Source: Candidatus Poribacteria bacterium (GTDB lineage: Bacteria > Poribacteria > WGA-4E > WGA-3G). Taken from it: a DNA stretch of 38,938 nucleotides. Below are positions 15,465 to 22,707 of this stretch, one piece after another. The position numbers and the translations under genes were made by a program. Numbering within the stretch: the first letter of the stretch is position 1; each line of letters begins with the position of its first letter. A model generated the notes under the pieces. That model saw nothing but the letters and a program-made list of their open reading frames with translations. It searched no databases and had not been told where the DNA came from. Location: assembly GCA_026702755.1 (NCBI GenBank), contig JAPPBX010000045.1:1-38938 (forward strand), written 5' to 3'.

Positions 15465-15561
15465 TATTATTTACCACTTCCCCAAACCCTTGCAGGCGAG
15501 GTTTGGAGCCTCGTTTCGGTAGTCCATTGTGCCATGAAAACTCGCTGATATCAAAACTTAA

Positions 15562-15587
15562 GGGGAACAACAACCCTGTTGTTCCCC
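15562..15587 (-). terminator. Perfect 11-bp hairpin, possible terminator of the minus-strand RHH unit
   Basis: GGGGAACAACA (15562-15572), a four-base loop, and TGTTGTTCCCC (15577-15587). On the minus strand it is followed by TTAAGTTTTG, a weak T-rich tail, and lies 45 bases past the stop of the 65-residue ORF. The stem is very strong; the tail is imperfect. Confidence 0.5.
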
Positions 15588-15632
15588 AATTGCAACTCTA
15601 AAGCAGACACAAAAGTGCCAAGGACAGTGACT

Positions 15633-15830
15633 TTACTTCGCGACTGCATTTTGAGCAACCGCATTTTGGGTCGCTACAATCACACCCTGCAATGCCTGAA
15701 AATAACTCATCTCAGCCATTTTAATTGCGTGCGTATCCCCATTTTCGCGGGCACGTCTGAGTGCTTCCCAACTCAATGCCAGCATCTGGTTTGTTCTCTC
15801 TAAAATTCGCCAATCCGTATTTGAAATCAT
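15633..15830 (-). CDS. Small alpha-helical protein following the RHH gene
   Basis: A 65-residue product, not recognised. It is rich in Ala, Glu and Gln and is probably all helix (NQMLALSWEALRRARENGDT..., ending in a duplicated QNAVA). GGGGGA lies about five bases before the ATG. It starts 18 bases after the stop of the ribbon-helix-helix gene, so the two are probably one transcript. A DNA-binding antitoxin-like first gene with a small second gene recalls toxin-antitoxin or partition cassettes, but nothing in this sequence proves a toxin. Confidence 0.55.
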   Translation of the reverse strand: MISNTDWRILERTNQMLALSWEALRRARENGDTHAIKMAEMSYFQALQGVIVATQNAVAQNAVAK

Positions 15831-15848
15831 GGTATCCCCCGAAATCTA

Positions 15849-16088
15849 TTACGCTATCGGCGGCTTATTGTTCCGCTCAAACAGCGCGTTCAACGCCTCA
15901 CTCAACAGATTTTGAATGCTCGTGTCTTTCTCAAGTGCGAGCATTTTCAACTGTCGATGCACATCCTTGTCAAAATGTCCGGAAATCATCTTTTTTCCCT
16001 GACGGGACGGCGGCACCGTCGGAGTCGGTTTAGGTGCTGTTCCAACGGTAACTTCACCCTCACCTGACAGAATCGCTACTGTTTTCAT
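15849..16088 (-). CDS. Ribbon-helix-helix DNA-binding protein
   Basis: A 79-residue product starting at MKTVAILSG, with GGAGG ten bases upstream of the ATG at 16088. The first 30 residues are a flexible Pro/Thr-rich arm. Residues 33-74 form a ribbon-helix-helix unit: strand KMISGHFDKDVHRQLKML followed by helices ALEKDTSIQNLLSEALNALF. Such proteins act as dimeric repressors of their own operons, as antitoxins or as ParG-like partition factors. The open frame continues to 16145, but that part (MYTCMYTC...) is only a translation of the palindromic operator array. Three CATG-ended palindromes directly upstream support autoregulation. Confidence 0.75.
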   Translation of the reverse strand: MKTVAILSGEGEVTVGTAPKPTPTVPPSRQGKKMISGHFDKDVHRQLKMLALEKDTSIQNLLSEALNALFERNNKPPIA

Positions 16089-16106
16089 ATAATGTATGCC
16101 TCCACA

Positions 16107-16146
16107 CATGTGCACATGCAAACATGTATACATGCATGTATACATG
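16107..16146. promoter_or_regulatory. Array of three 12-bp palindromic operators before the RHH gene
   Basis: CATGTGCACATG (16107-16118), CATGTATACATG (16123-16134) and CATGTATACATG (16135-16146), each a perfect palindrome. Their centres are 16 and 12 bases apart. The array lies 19-58 bases upstream of the RHH start codon, where an autorepressor would bind cooperatively. Confidence 0.65.
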
Positions 16147-16169
16147 TATGAAAATATATTACGTTAGTT

Positions 16170-16376
16170 TTACAAATCGGTTTCAGGTGAATGAAAATTT
16201 AATTTTCCGGATTCATTGCCAAAGGCAAGGTCGGCAGTGAGATAGAATTTTCGGAGGGACCCGCGCTGATAAAAGATACGAGGGGTCAGAGTGAGTTCTA
16301 TATTATGTGTCAACGGAATATCGTACTCCACAATGGTACCGCCTTCCTTCCCTCTCAACAACGAGTAGCAGAACAT
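16170..16376 (-). CDS. Uncertain 68-codon ORF, possibly a gene fragment
   Basis: Lies 25 bases after the HD-domain gene on the same strand, with only a weak AGGA nine bases before the ATG. The sequence alternates polar and hydrophobic residues (VEYDIPLTHNIELTLTPRIF, then YLTADLAFG), like beta strands from an outer-membrane or surface protein. No family was recognised. It could be a decayed 3' end of a larger gene or a non-coding frame. Confidence 0.3.
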   Translation of the reverse strand: MFCYSLLRGKEGGTIVEYDIPLTHNIELTLTPRIFYQRGSLRKFYLTADLAFGNESGKLNFHSPETDL

Positions 16377-16401
16377 CAGTAATCCTGCACATTATCTTCT
16401 T

Positions 16402-17919
16402 TCACGAAGAACGTAAAATGTCTTGAATTTTACGCTCCTTTTTTTCTGATACTTGATATGGGGCATAGACTTGAACGATTTCTAAAGGAGAGGCACCATC
16501 ATAGTACCTCGCGAGAAACAGTTCACCCGCGTATTCACCCAGTGCCTCTAATCTATCTTGTTTCTTGTTATTTTCGTCAAAAATCATAACTGCTTCCGAA
16601 CTCTGAGTTTTGGATTGGCTGTCATAATTCAAATTCCGAACCGCGGGTTTATTTACAATAATATAATCAGCATCGGCGTTGGGACCTATGCACTCGGCAA
16701 TCTTTTTCTCACATCGGCGTTTTCGATCCGAATCCGCTACCATTTCCTGCAGGCAGTCACGGATTGCCATATCTTCATATTTGAACCTGAGTCCAGTAAT
16801 TGTATTGAAGAGCTCACGATTGTAAAGTCGATTGAAAATTTTATTTGCTTTCCGTTGTTTGCAATTTCTTAAAAGGTCAATTACCTTTTCGTCATGATAA
16901 TTGAGATAGTTTTGAACGAAATCTTTACGCTTTTTCTCATAGTCTTGATCGGTATCCTTTTTGTTTCTTCTGGGGTATTTATAAAGTTTGGCGATTTGCT
17001 TATTACCCTCTTCAATTGCAAGGGTAATCCCACGAATAATCATCTCATCGGAAATGAGACTGACTTCGTGCGAATACACTTGCTGTTTCATATGATACCG
17101 CGCGAGCATGAATTGCTCGAGAGCATAAAGCCCTTCGCTATTAAGGGCAAGTTGTGTTTCTGGACGAGCAAGCTGTGTTTTTGGTCGGTCAACAACCAAG
17201 CAGGATTCAATTAGTTTCTCCAGATCGTACTCTCCATATTTGACACCGGCGAAATAGGAATCACGCAGAAGGTAGTCCATCTTGTCGGCATCCAACTCAC
17301 TCGAAATGACATCACGTCTCCAGTCCCGCGTCGGTTTCCCCTGGATCATATCAATCAAGAACTTACGCTCTTTATCGTCCAGAATGTCTTTGATTTGCGA
17401 ATCGTTACGAATAATATCTATAGTTATTTTCTCATGAACCCTTCCGCGGGCTATCCCCATGTTAGTTTGAGCAGGTGAAAACTTTTCCAAAAGATTCTCA
17501 GAAAGATGACTAAACGGACCGTGTCCAATATCATGAAGCAACGCTGCGAAACGAACATTAGCAATATCCTCATCGCTAATTCCATCGGGGCTCAACTCTT
17601 GGAGGCTGGTGCAAATTCGACCAGCGATGTGCATCACACCAATCGAATGGTCAAAGCGCGTATGTAGAGCACTCGGATAAACCAAAAACACCATTGCCAA
17701 TTGCCGAATCCGACGAAGCCGCTGAAAAACTTTAGTGTCAATCAACTGCTGTTCTCTTTCTGAAAAATCAATAAGTCCATGGATTGGGTCTCGTATTCTT
17801 CTATAAGTTTGCTTTTTCATATTAAGGTTATACCGTTTTATGTTAAGTAATTCAAGTTGGTTTTCGCTATTTTCGATTTCCTTGACTTTCTTCGTTTGAG
17901 AGGGATTCACAAAATTCAT
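16402..17919 (-). CDS. HD-domain phosphohydrolase (SAMHD1/YwfO-like dNTPase family)
   Basis: A 505-residue cytoplasmic protein. It shows the family opening RRIRDPIHGLIDFSEREQQL, then RLRRIRQL, the metal ligands HTRFDHSIGV (first His) and FAALLHDIGHGPFSHLSE (the HD pair), and SSELDADKMDYLLRDS, which supplies the last Asp. These enzymes hydrolyse (d)NTPs; the exact substrate is unknown. The frame begins at 17919, but a start at Met34 (17820) is equally possible since neither has a strong ribosome site. The C-terminal 200 residues are charged and helical. Neighbours are a truncated PLD-like fragment and small accessory genes, so a defence context is possible but unproven. Confidence 0.85.
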   Translation of the reverse strand: MNFVNPSQTKKVKEIENSENQLELLNIKRYNLNMKKQTYRRIRDPIHGLIDFSEREQQLIDTKVFQRLRRIRQLAMVFLVYPSALHTRFDHSIGVMHIAGRICTSLQELSPDGISDEDIANVRFAALLHDIGHGPFSHLSENLLEKFSPAQTNMGIARGRVHEKITIDIIRNDSQIKDILDDKERKFLIDMIQGKPTRDWRRDVISSELDADKMDYLLRDSYFAGVKYGEYDLEKLIESCLVVDRPKTQLARPETQLALNSEGLYALEQFMLARYHMKQQVYSHEVSLISDEMIIRGITLAIEEGNKQIAKLYKYPRRNKKDTDQDYEKKRKDFVQNYLNYHDEKVIDLLRNCKQRKANKIFNRLYNRELFNTITGLRFKYEDMAIRDCLQEMVADSDRKRRCEKKIAECIGPNADADYIIVNKPAVRNLNYDSQSKTQSSEAVMIFDENNKKQDRLEALGEYAGELFLARYYDGASPLEIVQVYAPYQVSEKKERKIQDILRSS

Positions 17920-17957
17920 TCAAGAATGAAGAGGTTTACCAAAGAGAATTTTGCGAA

Positions 17958-18449
17958 TCATTCGCAAAAAATATTCTTGTGCAGATCTTCATAGACTTTC
18001 ATACCAGGTTGAATGCATGGACCGAGTACATCCATCATGAAGCTTTCTTTCGTATTTCTCAAGTTAGCTGATTTTAAAATTTTTTGGGCAGTACCATGGA
18101 TAGGTTGAACGATAGATTTCAGGTTATCACATGATTTTAATTTATTAGCACAAGCCTTGGCAATCTCACTTTGGGAAAGTTCCCTCCGCAATCCTAAACC
18201 TTCCTCAGTAAGACGAAACGCTTTGCTTTCTGTTTTTGAGGGATCCATCCCTCCGACGACATCTGGTTCACCGAAGAGAAAACGGAGGTTATCAATGCCA
18301 GTCAGTGAATCCCTAAGTGCATTAAAGGCATTAATTGTAAAATAGGCGGAAACGAAGGAAAGGGACGCACCGTCTTGGATTTTATCCTTCAGAAAATTGG
18401 CGACGGTGCCGTACAGATTGTTATCTCTGATGCGGGAGGTTTTTGACAT
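17958..18449 (-). pseudogene. Truncated N-terminal fragment of a PLD-like domain/helicase protein
   Basis: A 163-residue product. The first ~115 residues (RIRDNNLYGTVANFLKD..., LSFVSAYFTINAFNALRDSL, LRFLFGEPDVVGG) resemble the start of large phospholipase D-like plus SNF2/DEAD helicase proteins, in which this part precedes the HKD motif. Here the sequence diverges after SCDNLKSIVQ, the HKD motif is missing, and the frame ends at 163 residues instead of about a thousand. I read it as the stump of a defence- or repair-type helicase truncated by rearrangement. A good promoter at 18560-18588 is still present, so a short protein may be made. Confidence 0.5.
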
Positions 18450-18559
18450 TGTGTTCTCTTTCCGAAGTTCCTATAAATATAGTATCATTTGAGAGTCGCG
18501 ACCGGGGTCCTCACTCGTTACTGGGAAGGGGAAGGTTGCTCCTATAGCGATCACTTTTT

Positions 18560-18588
18560 ATCATACCAATCCCATTCAAAATTAGCAA
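18560..18588 (-). promoter_or_regulatory. Promoter of the PLD-like fragment
   Basis: Minus strand TTGCTA (18583-18588), 17 bases, TATGAT (18560-18565). It shares the GGTATnAT -10 context with the promoters at 9151 and 9738, and lies about 110 bases from the start codon at 18449. Confidence 0.5.
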
Positions 18589-18610
18589 GCATAAAAAAGC
18601 AATATATGAT
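18582..18610 (+). promoter_or_regulatory. Candidate promoter of the CotH-ankyrin gene
   Basis: TTAGCA (18582-18587), 17 bases, TATGAT (18605-18610), about 43 bases before the ATG. It overlaps the divergent promoter on the other strand. Confidence 0.4.
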
Positions 18611-18652
18611 AAACTAAATTGTAAACTAAAATTCAAACAATCGGAGAAAAAA

Positions 18653-20887
18653 ATGACAAAATGGATACTATGTATAGCAACACTTCTCTGTTTGGGGACT
18701 GCTATTCATAGCAGTAGCGCAAAAGAACTCACATTAGACGATATTTTCCCAACCGACCGGGTGATAGACGTGCAGATCACGGTCTCGCAGCGGGATTGGG
18801 ACACAATTCGGTATCAGTCACGGGATTTTGTGAGCGCACTGAACGAGAAACGGCAGTTCGGTCCGTTGGATCATCCGTATACCTATGTCGAAGCAAGCCT
18901 AAGTATTGATGGCGTGGTTTTCCCAAAGGTAGGACTTCGTAAAAAAGGATTCATCGGTTCGCAAAGCCATACCCGTCCTTCCCTCAAAATTAGATTAAAT
19001 CACATTGACAAAGAGGGCGGAATTGAAGGACTGACGAACCTGACACTGAATAACAACAAACAGGATACAAGCCAAGTGAGTCAATTTATGGGGTATGCGT
19101 TGTTTAACGCGATCGGTTCCCCCGCGCCGCGGTGCGCGTATGCGAAGGTAACGGTCAACGGCAAAAGTTTGGGGATATATTCTCATGTGGAAACCGTCCG
19201 TAAACCACTCTTGAAACGTGCCTTCGGAAATGACAATGGTCCCCTCTATGAAGGCACTGTCGTTGATTTTAACGAGGAGTGGGAAAACAGCTTTGAACAC
19301 AAACGCGGCAACGATACGCTCGGCAGAGAAAAGATCATCGCTTTAATCAATGTCCTCGCAGATGACAAGGTAACGGAAGAAGCCATCGGTGAACTCGTGG
19401 ATTTAGATAGTTTCTATCCGTTTTGGGCAACAGAAAGTCTGCTCGGTTTCTGGGACGGTTATTCTGGAAATAATAACAACTACTTCATTTATCTGAATCC
19501 GGAAACCGACAAGTTCCAATTTTCACCGTGGGGAGCGGATGCGCTGTTTACAAATTTCAGTATGGACTTTCGGAGAAATGCACGCGCACCGACTTCGGTC
19601 AAAACACAAGGCTTGATTGCATATAGGCTTTATCAACTTGAGACAGGGCGCGAACGGTATGCAAAAACGATGAAGAAACTCCTTGAAATCCACTGGAATG
19701 AGGAAGAACTACTTGCTGAACTGGACAGGGTCGCTGCAATGATTCAGCCTTATCTGCTACCGGAACAACGCGAATTCCAAGAAGAAGAATGGGGCGGGAG
19801 AGGCGAAAAACAGACCTTTGAGAACCAGCTCGCGGACGTTCGTGATTTCATCCGTACCCGTAAAAACGACATCCTGCAGGAAATTGGCGATGGCATGCCT
19901 GTCTGGCGTAGAAAACCGCGTCCGCCGTTCGTTATGGGACCGGATGGATTTGACATGAAAAACTTCATTCAATTGCCCGAAGAAGGTCTGTGGCATGCCG
20001 CGCGCACCGGTGATCTCGCATCGATGAAACGCTACATCATAGAAGGTGCCGATGTCAATGAACCAGATGAGAGTTTGAACATATCGCCTTTGGCATGGAG
20101 TGCGTCTCATGGACAAACCGAAGCGACTCGTCTGCTTATCGAAAATGGTGCTGATGTTAATCTAAAAGACGATAACGGCAGCACACCCTTGCACGGTGCC
20201 GTAGTTTTCGGTAGAGCAGGTGTCGCGAAACTTCTTGTTGAGAACGGTGCAAATCTGCAGGTACGCAATAACGATGGCGGGACACCAGCGGATGCTTTGC
20301 ATCTTGATTGGAGAACTACTACTTTTATTGGCGGTTTGATGGGTGTAGAAGTAGAGGAAAATATCGCTGTCATGCAAAGCGGTAGGAACGAAATTGCGAA
20401 ACTCTTTGGAGTCAAAGAATTTGACAGCAAAGACATACCCTCCGCGCAGGATCTATCGGGAGCAGTATTTATTGGAGATCTCGCAGCGGTTAAACACGCG
20501 CTAACAGAGGGTGCAAACGCTAATGCGCAGGACCCACAATCCGGAAGCACAATGCTGTCTATTGCTGCACTGATGGGGCATACGGAAATTGTAGCACTGC
20601 TCCTTGAACACGGCGCGGATGTCAATGCGAAAAGCCGTGACGGTGGCACGGCACTGCATGCAGCGGCTTTCCTCGGACGTGTTGAAACGGTGAAACTTCT
20701 GCTTGAAAAAGGCGCAGATACGACACTTCGAAATAATATGGGTGGCATAGCGGTAGATGGCGCAAAGTTGGACTGGGCATTTGCCAAAGGCATAATCGCT
20801 ATGCTGCAACTTGAAGTAGACGAGGCAGAGGTGAAAGCAGGTAGAGCTGAAGTTATAAAACTGCTCTCTCGCCACAGTAGAGAATAG
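18653..20887 (+). CDS. Secreted CotH kinase-like protein with C-terminal ankyrin repeats
   Basis: 744 residues. A signal peptide covers residues 1-23 (ILCIATLLCLGTAIHSSSA). Residues 30-410 are CotH-like, an atypical protein-kinase fold first known from spore coats: RKKGFIGSQSHTRPSLKIRL, LTLNNNKQDTSQVSQFMGY, GIYSHVETVRKPLLKRAFG, LLGFWDGYSGNNNNYFIYLN and FQFSPWGADALF. In typical CotH proteins the last motif reads WDLDxxF; here the first acidic residue is Gly, so metal binding may be altered. Residues 445-560 and 598-690 carry ankyrin repeats (TPLHGAVVFGRAGVAKLLVE, TALHAAAFLGRVETVKLLLE). The two blocks are separated and each is followed by a similar WRTTTFIGG/WAFAKGIIA segment. Binding to surface or host proteins is a possible role. 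Confidence 0.88.
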   Translation: MTKWILCIATLLCLGTAIHSSSAKELTLDDIFPTDRVIDVQITVSQRDWDTIRYQSRDFVSALNEKRQFGPLDHPYTYVEASLSIDGVVFPKVGLRKKGFIGSQSHTRPSLKIRLNHIDKEGGIEGLTNLTLNNNKQDTSQVSQFMGYALFNAIGSPAPRCAYAKVTVNGKSLGIYSHVETVRKPLLKRAFGNDNGPLYEGTVVDFNEEWENSFEHKRGNDTLGREKIIALINVLADDKVTEEAIGELVDLDSFYPFWATESLLGFWDGYSGNNNNYFIYLNPETDKFQFSPWGADALFTNFSMDFRRNARAPTSVKTQGLIAYRLYQLETGRERYAKTMKKLLEIHWNEEELLAELDRVAAMIQPYLLPEQREFQEEEWGGRGEKQTFENQLADVRDFIRTRKNDILQEIGDGMPVWRRKPRPPFVMGPDGFDMKNFIQLPEEGLWHAARTGDLASMKRYIIEGADVNEPDESLNISPLAWSASHGQTEATRLLIENGADVNLKDDNGSTPLHGAVVFGRAGVAKLLVENGANLQVRNNDGGTPADALHLDWRTTTFIGGLMGVEVEENIAVMQSGRNEIAKLFGVKEFDSKDIPSAQDLSGAVFIGDLAAVKHALTEGANANAQDPQSGSTMLSIAALMGHTEIVALLLEHGADVNAKSRDGGTALHAAAFLGRVETVKLLLEKGADTTLRNNMGGIAVDGAKLDWAFAKGIIAMLQLEVDEAEVKAGRAEVIKLLSRHSRE

Positions 20888-20909
20888 ACACCAGACGGAG
20901 GTGGAACGG

Positions 20910-21476
20910 ATGCATAATTCGCAGACTAACCCTGAATCTATTCAGGAGATACCAGTGCCTCGTGCAATGACACTGGAGGAATTCCTTGAAAATGACTTTG
21001 AAGGTTATGAGTATATAAAAGGAGAATTAGTCCCTATGGCAGCAGCTGCAATTGTACATGGCGAAATAGGATCTAACATCCATTTTCTTTTAGCAGCATA
21101 CGTTCGTGAAAATAAATTAGGGCGTTTATATATTGCAGAAACGACGTTTCAATTGGACGATAGGGTAGTAAAACCTGATATTGCGTTTGTCTCGACAGAG
21201 CGGTTGTCAGATGATAAATTAAAAGGATTCTCCGTGGCTCCTGACCTCGCTATTGAGATAGTTTCCCCGACAGATAAGCACTATGATGTCACCGAAAAGG
21301 CGTTAGCCTATCTGAAATCCAGAACACGTCTCGTCTGGGTTATCGAACCGGTTGCTAAGACAGTAATGGTCTATCGCTCTGAAACAGATTTCGCGCTGCT
21401 GACGTGTGAAGACACACTGACAGGTGAGGATGTGGTCGAAGGATTTACGTGTCCGGTTGCGCAATTGTTTGAATAA
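20910..21476 (+). CDS. Uma2 family (DUF820) restriction-endonuclease-fold protein
   Basis: A 188-residue protein of the widespread Uma2 family, which has a PD-(D/E)XK-type fold. Family signatures are MTLEEFLENDFEGYEYIKGE near residue 22, ETTFQLDDRVVKPDIAFV with the acidic KPD motif, and LAIEIVSPTDKHYDVTEKAL. I start at ATG 20910 because GGAGG lies eight bases upstream; the frame could begin at GTG 20901. It follows the CotH-ankyrin gene by 22 bases. No partner is evident. Such genes are often multicopy and mobile, and their function is not established. Confidence 0.88.
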   Translation: MHNSQTNPESIQEIPVPRAMTLEEFLENDFEGYEYIKGELVPMAAAAIVHGEIGSNIHFLLAAYVRENKLGRLYIAETTFQLDDRVVKPDIAFVSTERLSDDKLKGFSVAPDLAIEIVSPTDKHYDVTEKALAYLKSRTRLVWVIEPVAKTVMVYRSETDFALLTCEDTLTGEDVVEGFTCPVAQLFE

Positions 21477-21544
21477 ATTTCTGGATTAACACAAGAAAAC
21501 TGATGATATCCATACCCTTTGCACTTGGTCACAACCAAAAAAGT

Positions 21545-21573
21545 TTGATTCTTTTTCTGCTATGTGCTAAAAT
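21545..21573 (+). promoter_or_regulatory. Promoter of the small-peptide/two-gene cassette
   Basis: TTGATT (21545-21550), 17 bases, TAAAAT (21568-21573). It is followed by AGAGG and the GTG of a 33-residue ORF at 21604. Confidence 0.55.
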
Positions 21574-21603
21574 ATTCTTCACTTCAGTTTACGAGAGGTC
21601 TCG

Positions 21604-21705
21604 GTGTCCACATTTTTATTACTTTTCTCGGCGATTCTATTCTTCTTAAGTTTACGTGAGATTTATGGACAAGCGGGCGAGTTTGGTCCGGCAACATTTG
21701 ATTAA
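21604..21705 (+). CDS. Candidate 33-residue hydrophobic peptide
   Basis: GTG start with AGAGG about six bases upstream, just after a good promoter. The product has one strongly hydrophobic stretch (STFLLLFSAILFFLSL) and a polar tail GQAGEFGPATFD. It could be a small membrane peptide, or the orphaned signal-peptide end of a lost secreted protein. The next gene starts 16 bases later, so it may also be a leader for the cassette. Confidence 0.4.
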   Translation: MSTFLLLFSAILFFLSLREIYGQAGEFGPATFD

Positions 21706-21721
21706 CTGAGGCTCTTAACGC

Positions 21722-22135
21722 ATGCGCTTAAAAAAATTCAAAACAGAACTAAAAGATTTCCCTCAATACTTGCAGAAACAGGAAATTTTAGATCGATTTA
21801 CTGTCCTAACGCAACGCGAAGACAACTGGGATGGGTACGACTCAAAAAAGCCAACGCAGTCAACCTTAGATCATGCCATGGACATTATGGAAGAATTTTT
21901 CGATTCTATTACTTCTAAAGGATATTTATGGCTTAGACCGTTCATTTCCAGTGATGAGGATGGTAACGTAACTGTAGAATGGTCTGAAGAAAAACGCAGA
22001 TTACATATTCAAATTGGGGAAAATGAAGCCGAGTATATCCAAGTCTGGGGAATAAATATTGATACGGAGATGCACGTAGATTTTCTAAGCCGTGACGATT
22101 ATCTAACGCTTTGGGAATGGTTACTTGATGAATAA
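21722..22135 (+). CDS. Unknown acidic protein, first of an overlapping gene pair
   Basis: A 137-residue cytoplasmic protein of no named family I can give. Residues 30-60 read REDNWDGYDSKKPTQSTLDH, a motif I associate with small uncharacterised proteins. The middle is acidic and beta-rich (SSDEDGNVTVEWSEEKRRLH, IQIGENEAEY), and the end is DDYLTLWEWLLDE. There is no signal peptide. GAGG lies about 11 bases before the ATG. Its stop overlaps the start of the next gene in ATGAATAA, which implies translational coupling and a joint function. A toxin-antitoxin-like or defence role is possible, but only the arrangement supports it. Confidence 0.7.
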   Translation: MRLKKFKTELKDFPQYLQKQEILDRFTVLTQREDNWDGYDSKKPTQSTLDHAMDIMEEFFDSITSKGYLWLRPFISSDEDGNVTVEWSEEKRRLHIQIGENEAEYIQVWGINIDTEMHVDFLSRDDYLTLWEWLLDE

Positions 22136-22592
22136 AAATGACTTTATACGGGACGATGAGGTACTCTATCGAAGTGTCCGAGGAAAATATGGGGAGGAGT
22201 ATTCTTACGATAATATAGGAAAACTCAAAATTAGTAGTGAAGCCTTTCGCGATAGAGAAAGAAAACCATCCGTAGATAGAGCGGAGTTAAAAGAATCTAA
22301 TCCCTCTTTGTCTAAACGAAATGACACAGATGGCATCATTAGCCTTATTACTGCTGATGTCCGCGCAATAGGAACAGTCAAGACAAAAATCCAGAATACA
22401 GATACTACTGTTCACGCCGTAGATGTTATCTATGATCCTATCCCTGAAAATCCTGCCCATTCACAAATTGTTGTAAATCCTGAGTTCTTTGGTTCAAAGG
22501 GTAAGCAGAGAAATGTATTCAAATTACTGCAGCTTGCCCTTGCTGAACTTGCCGAAAAAAACGGATGGACTTTGGAACCAAGTGTACAGTAG
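22128..22592 (+). CDS. Unknown protein, second of an overlapping gene pair
   Basis: A 154-residue product starting at ATG 22128 inside the end of the previous gene (the frame also has TTG at 22125). Recognisable pattern: DEVLYRSVRG near the start, then ISSEAFRDRERKPSVDRAEL at about residues 32-51, then DTDGIISLITADVRAIGTV, HAVDVIYDPIPENPAHSQIV and a basic, helical C-terminus (KQRNVFKLLQLALAELAEKN). SEAFRDR...PSVDRAEL followed by NPAH recurs, from memory, in small uncharacterised bacterial proteins. I cannot assign an activity. Coupling to its partner and the shared promoter at 21545 suggest a two-component module. Confidence 0.7.
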   Translation: MNKNDFIRDDEVLYRSVRGKYGEEYSYDNIGKLKISSEAFRDRERKPSVDRAELKESNPSLSKRNDTDGIISLITADVRAIGTVKTKIQNTDTTVHAVDVIYDPIPENPAHSQIVVNPEFFGSKGKQRNVFKLLQLALAELAEKNGWTLEPSVQ

Positions 22593-22707
22593 ATTCATAC
22601 TTGCAAATATGAAAGTTATATCTACTAAGACCTGCCTGAGGTGATAATCACATACCTGTTATAGCACAAACTTGGATCTTGTTATACTGTAGAAAATGGA
22701 GTACTAA

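Noticed and set aside
20107-20793. 228-codon open frame antisense to the ankyrin region
   Set aside because: Composition is that of a shadow of repeated ankyrin codons; the sense strand has clear domains.
22660-22688. TATACT box before the YjhG-type dehydratase as a promoter
   Set aside because: It is only about 20 bases before the ATG and has no acceptable -35 box at the right distance.
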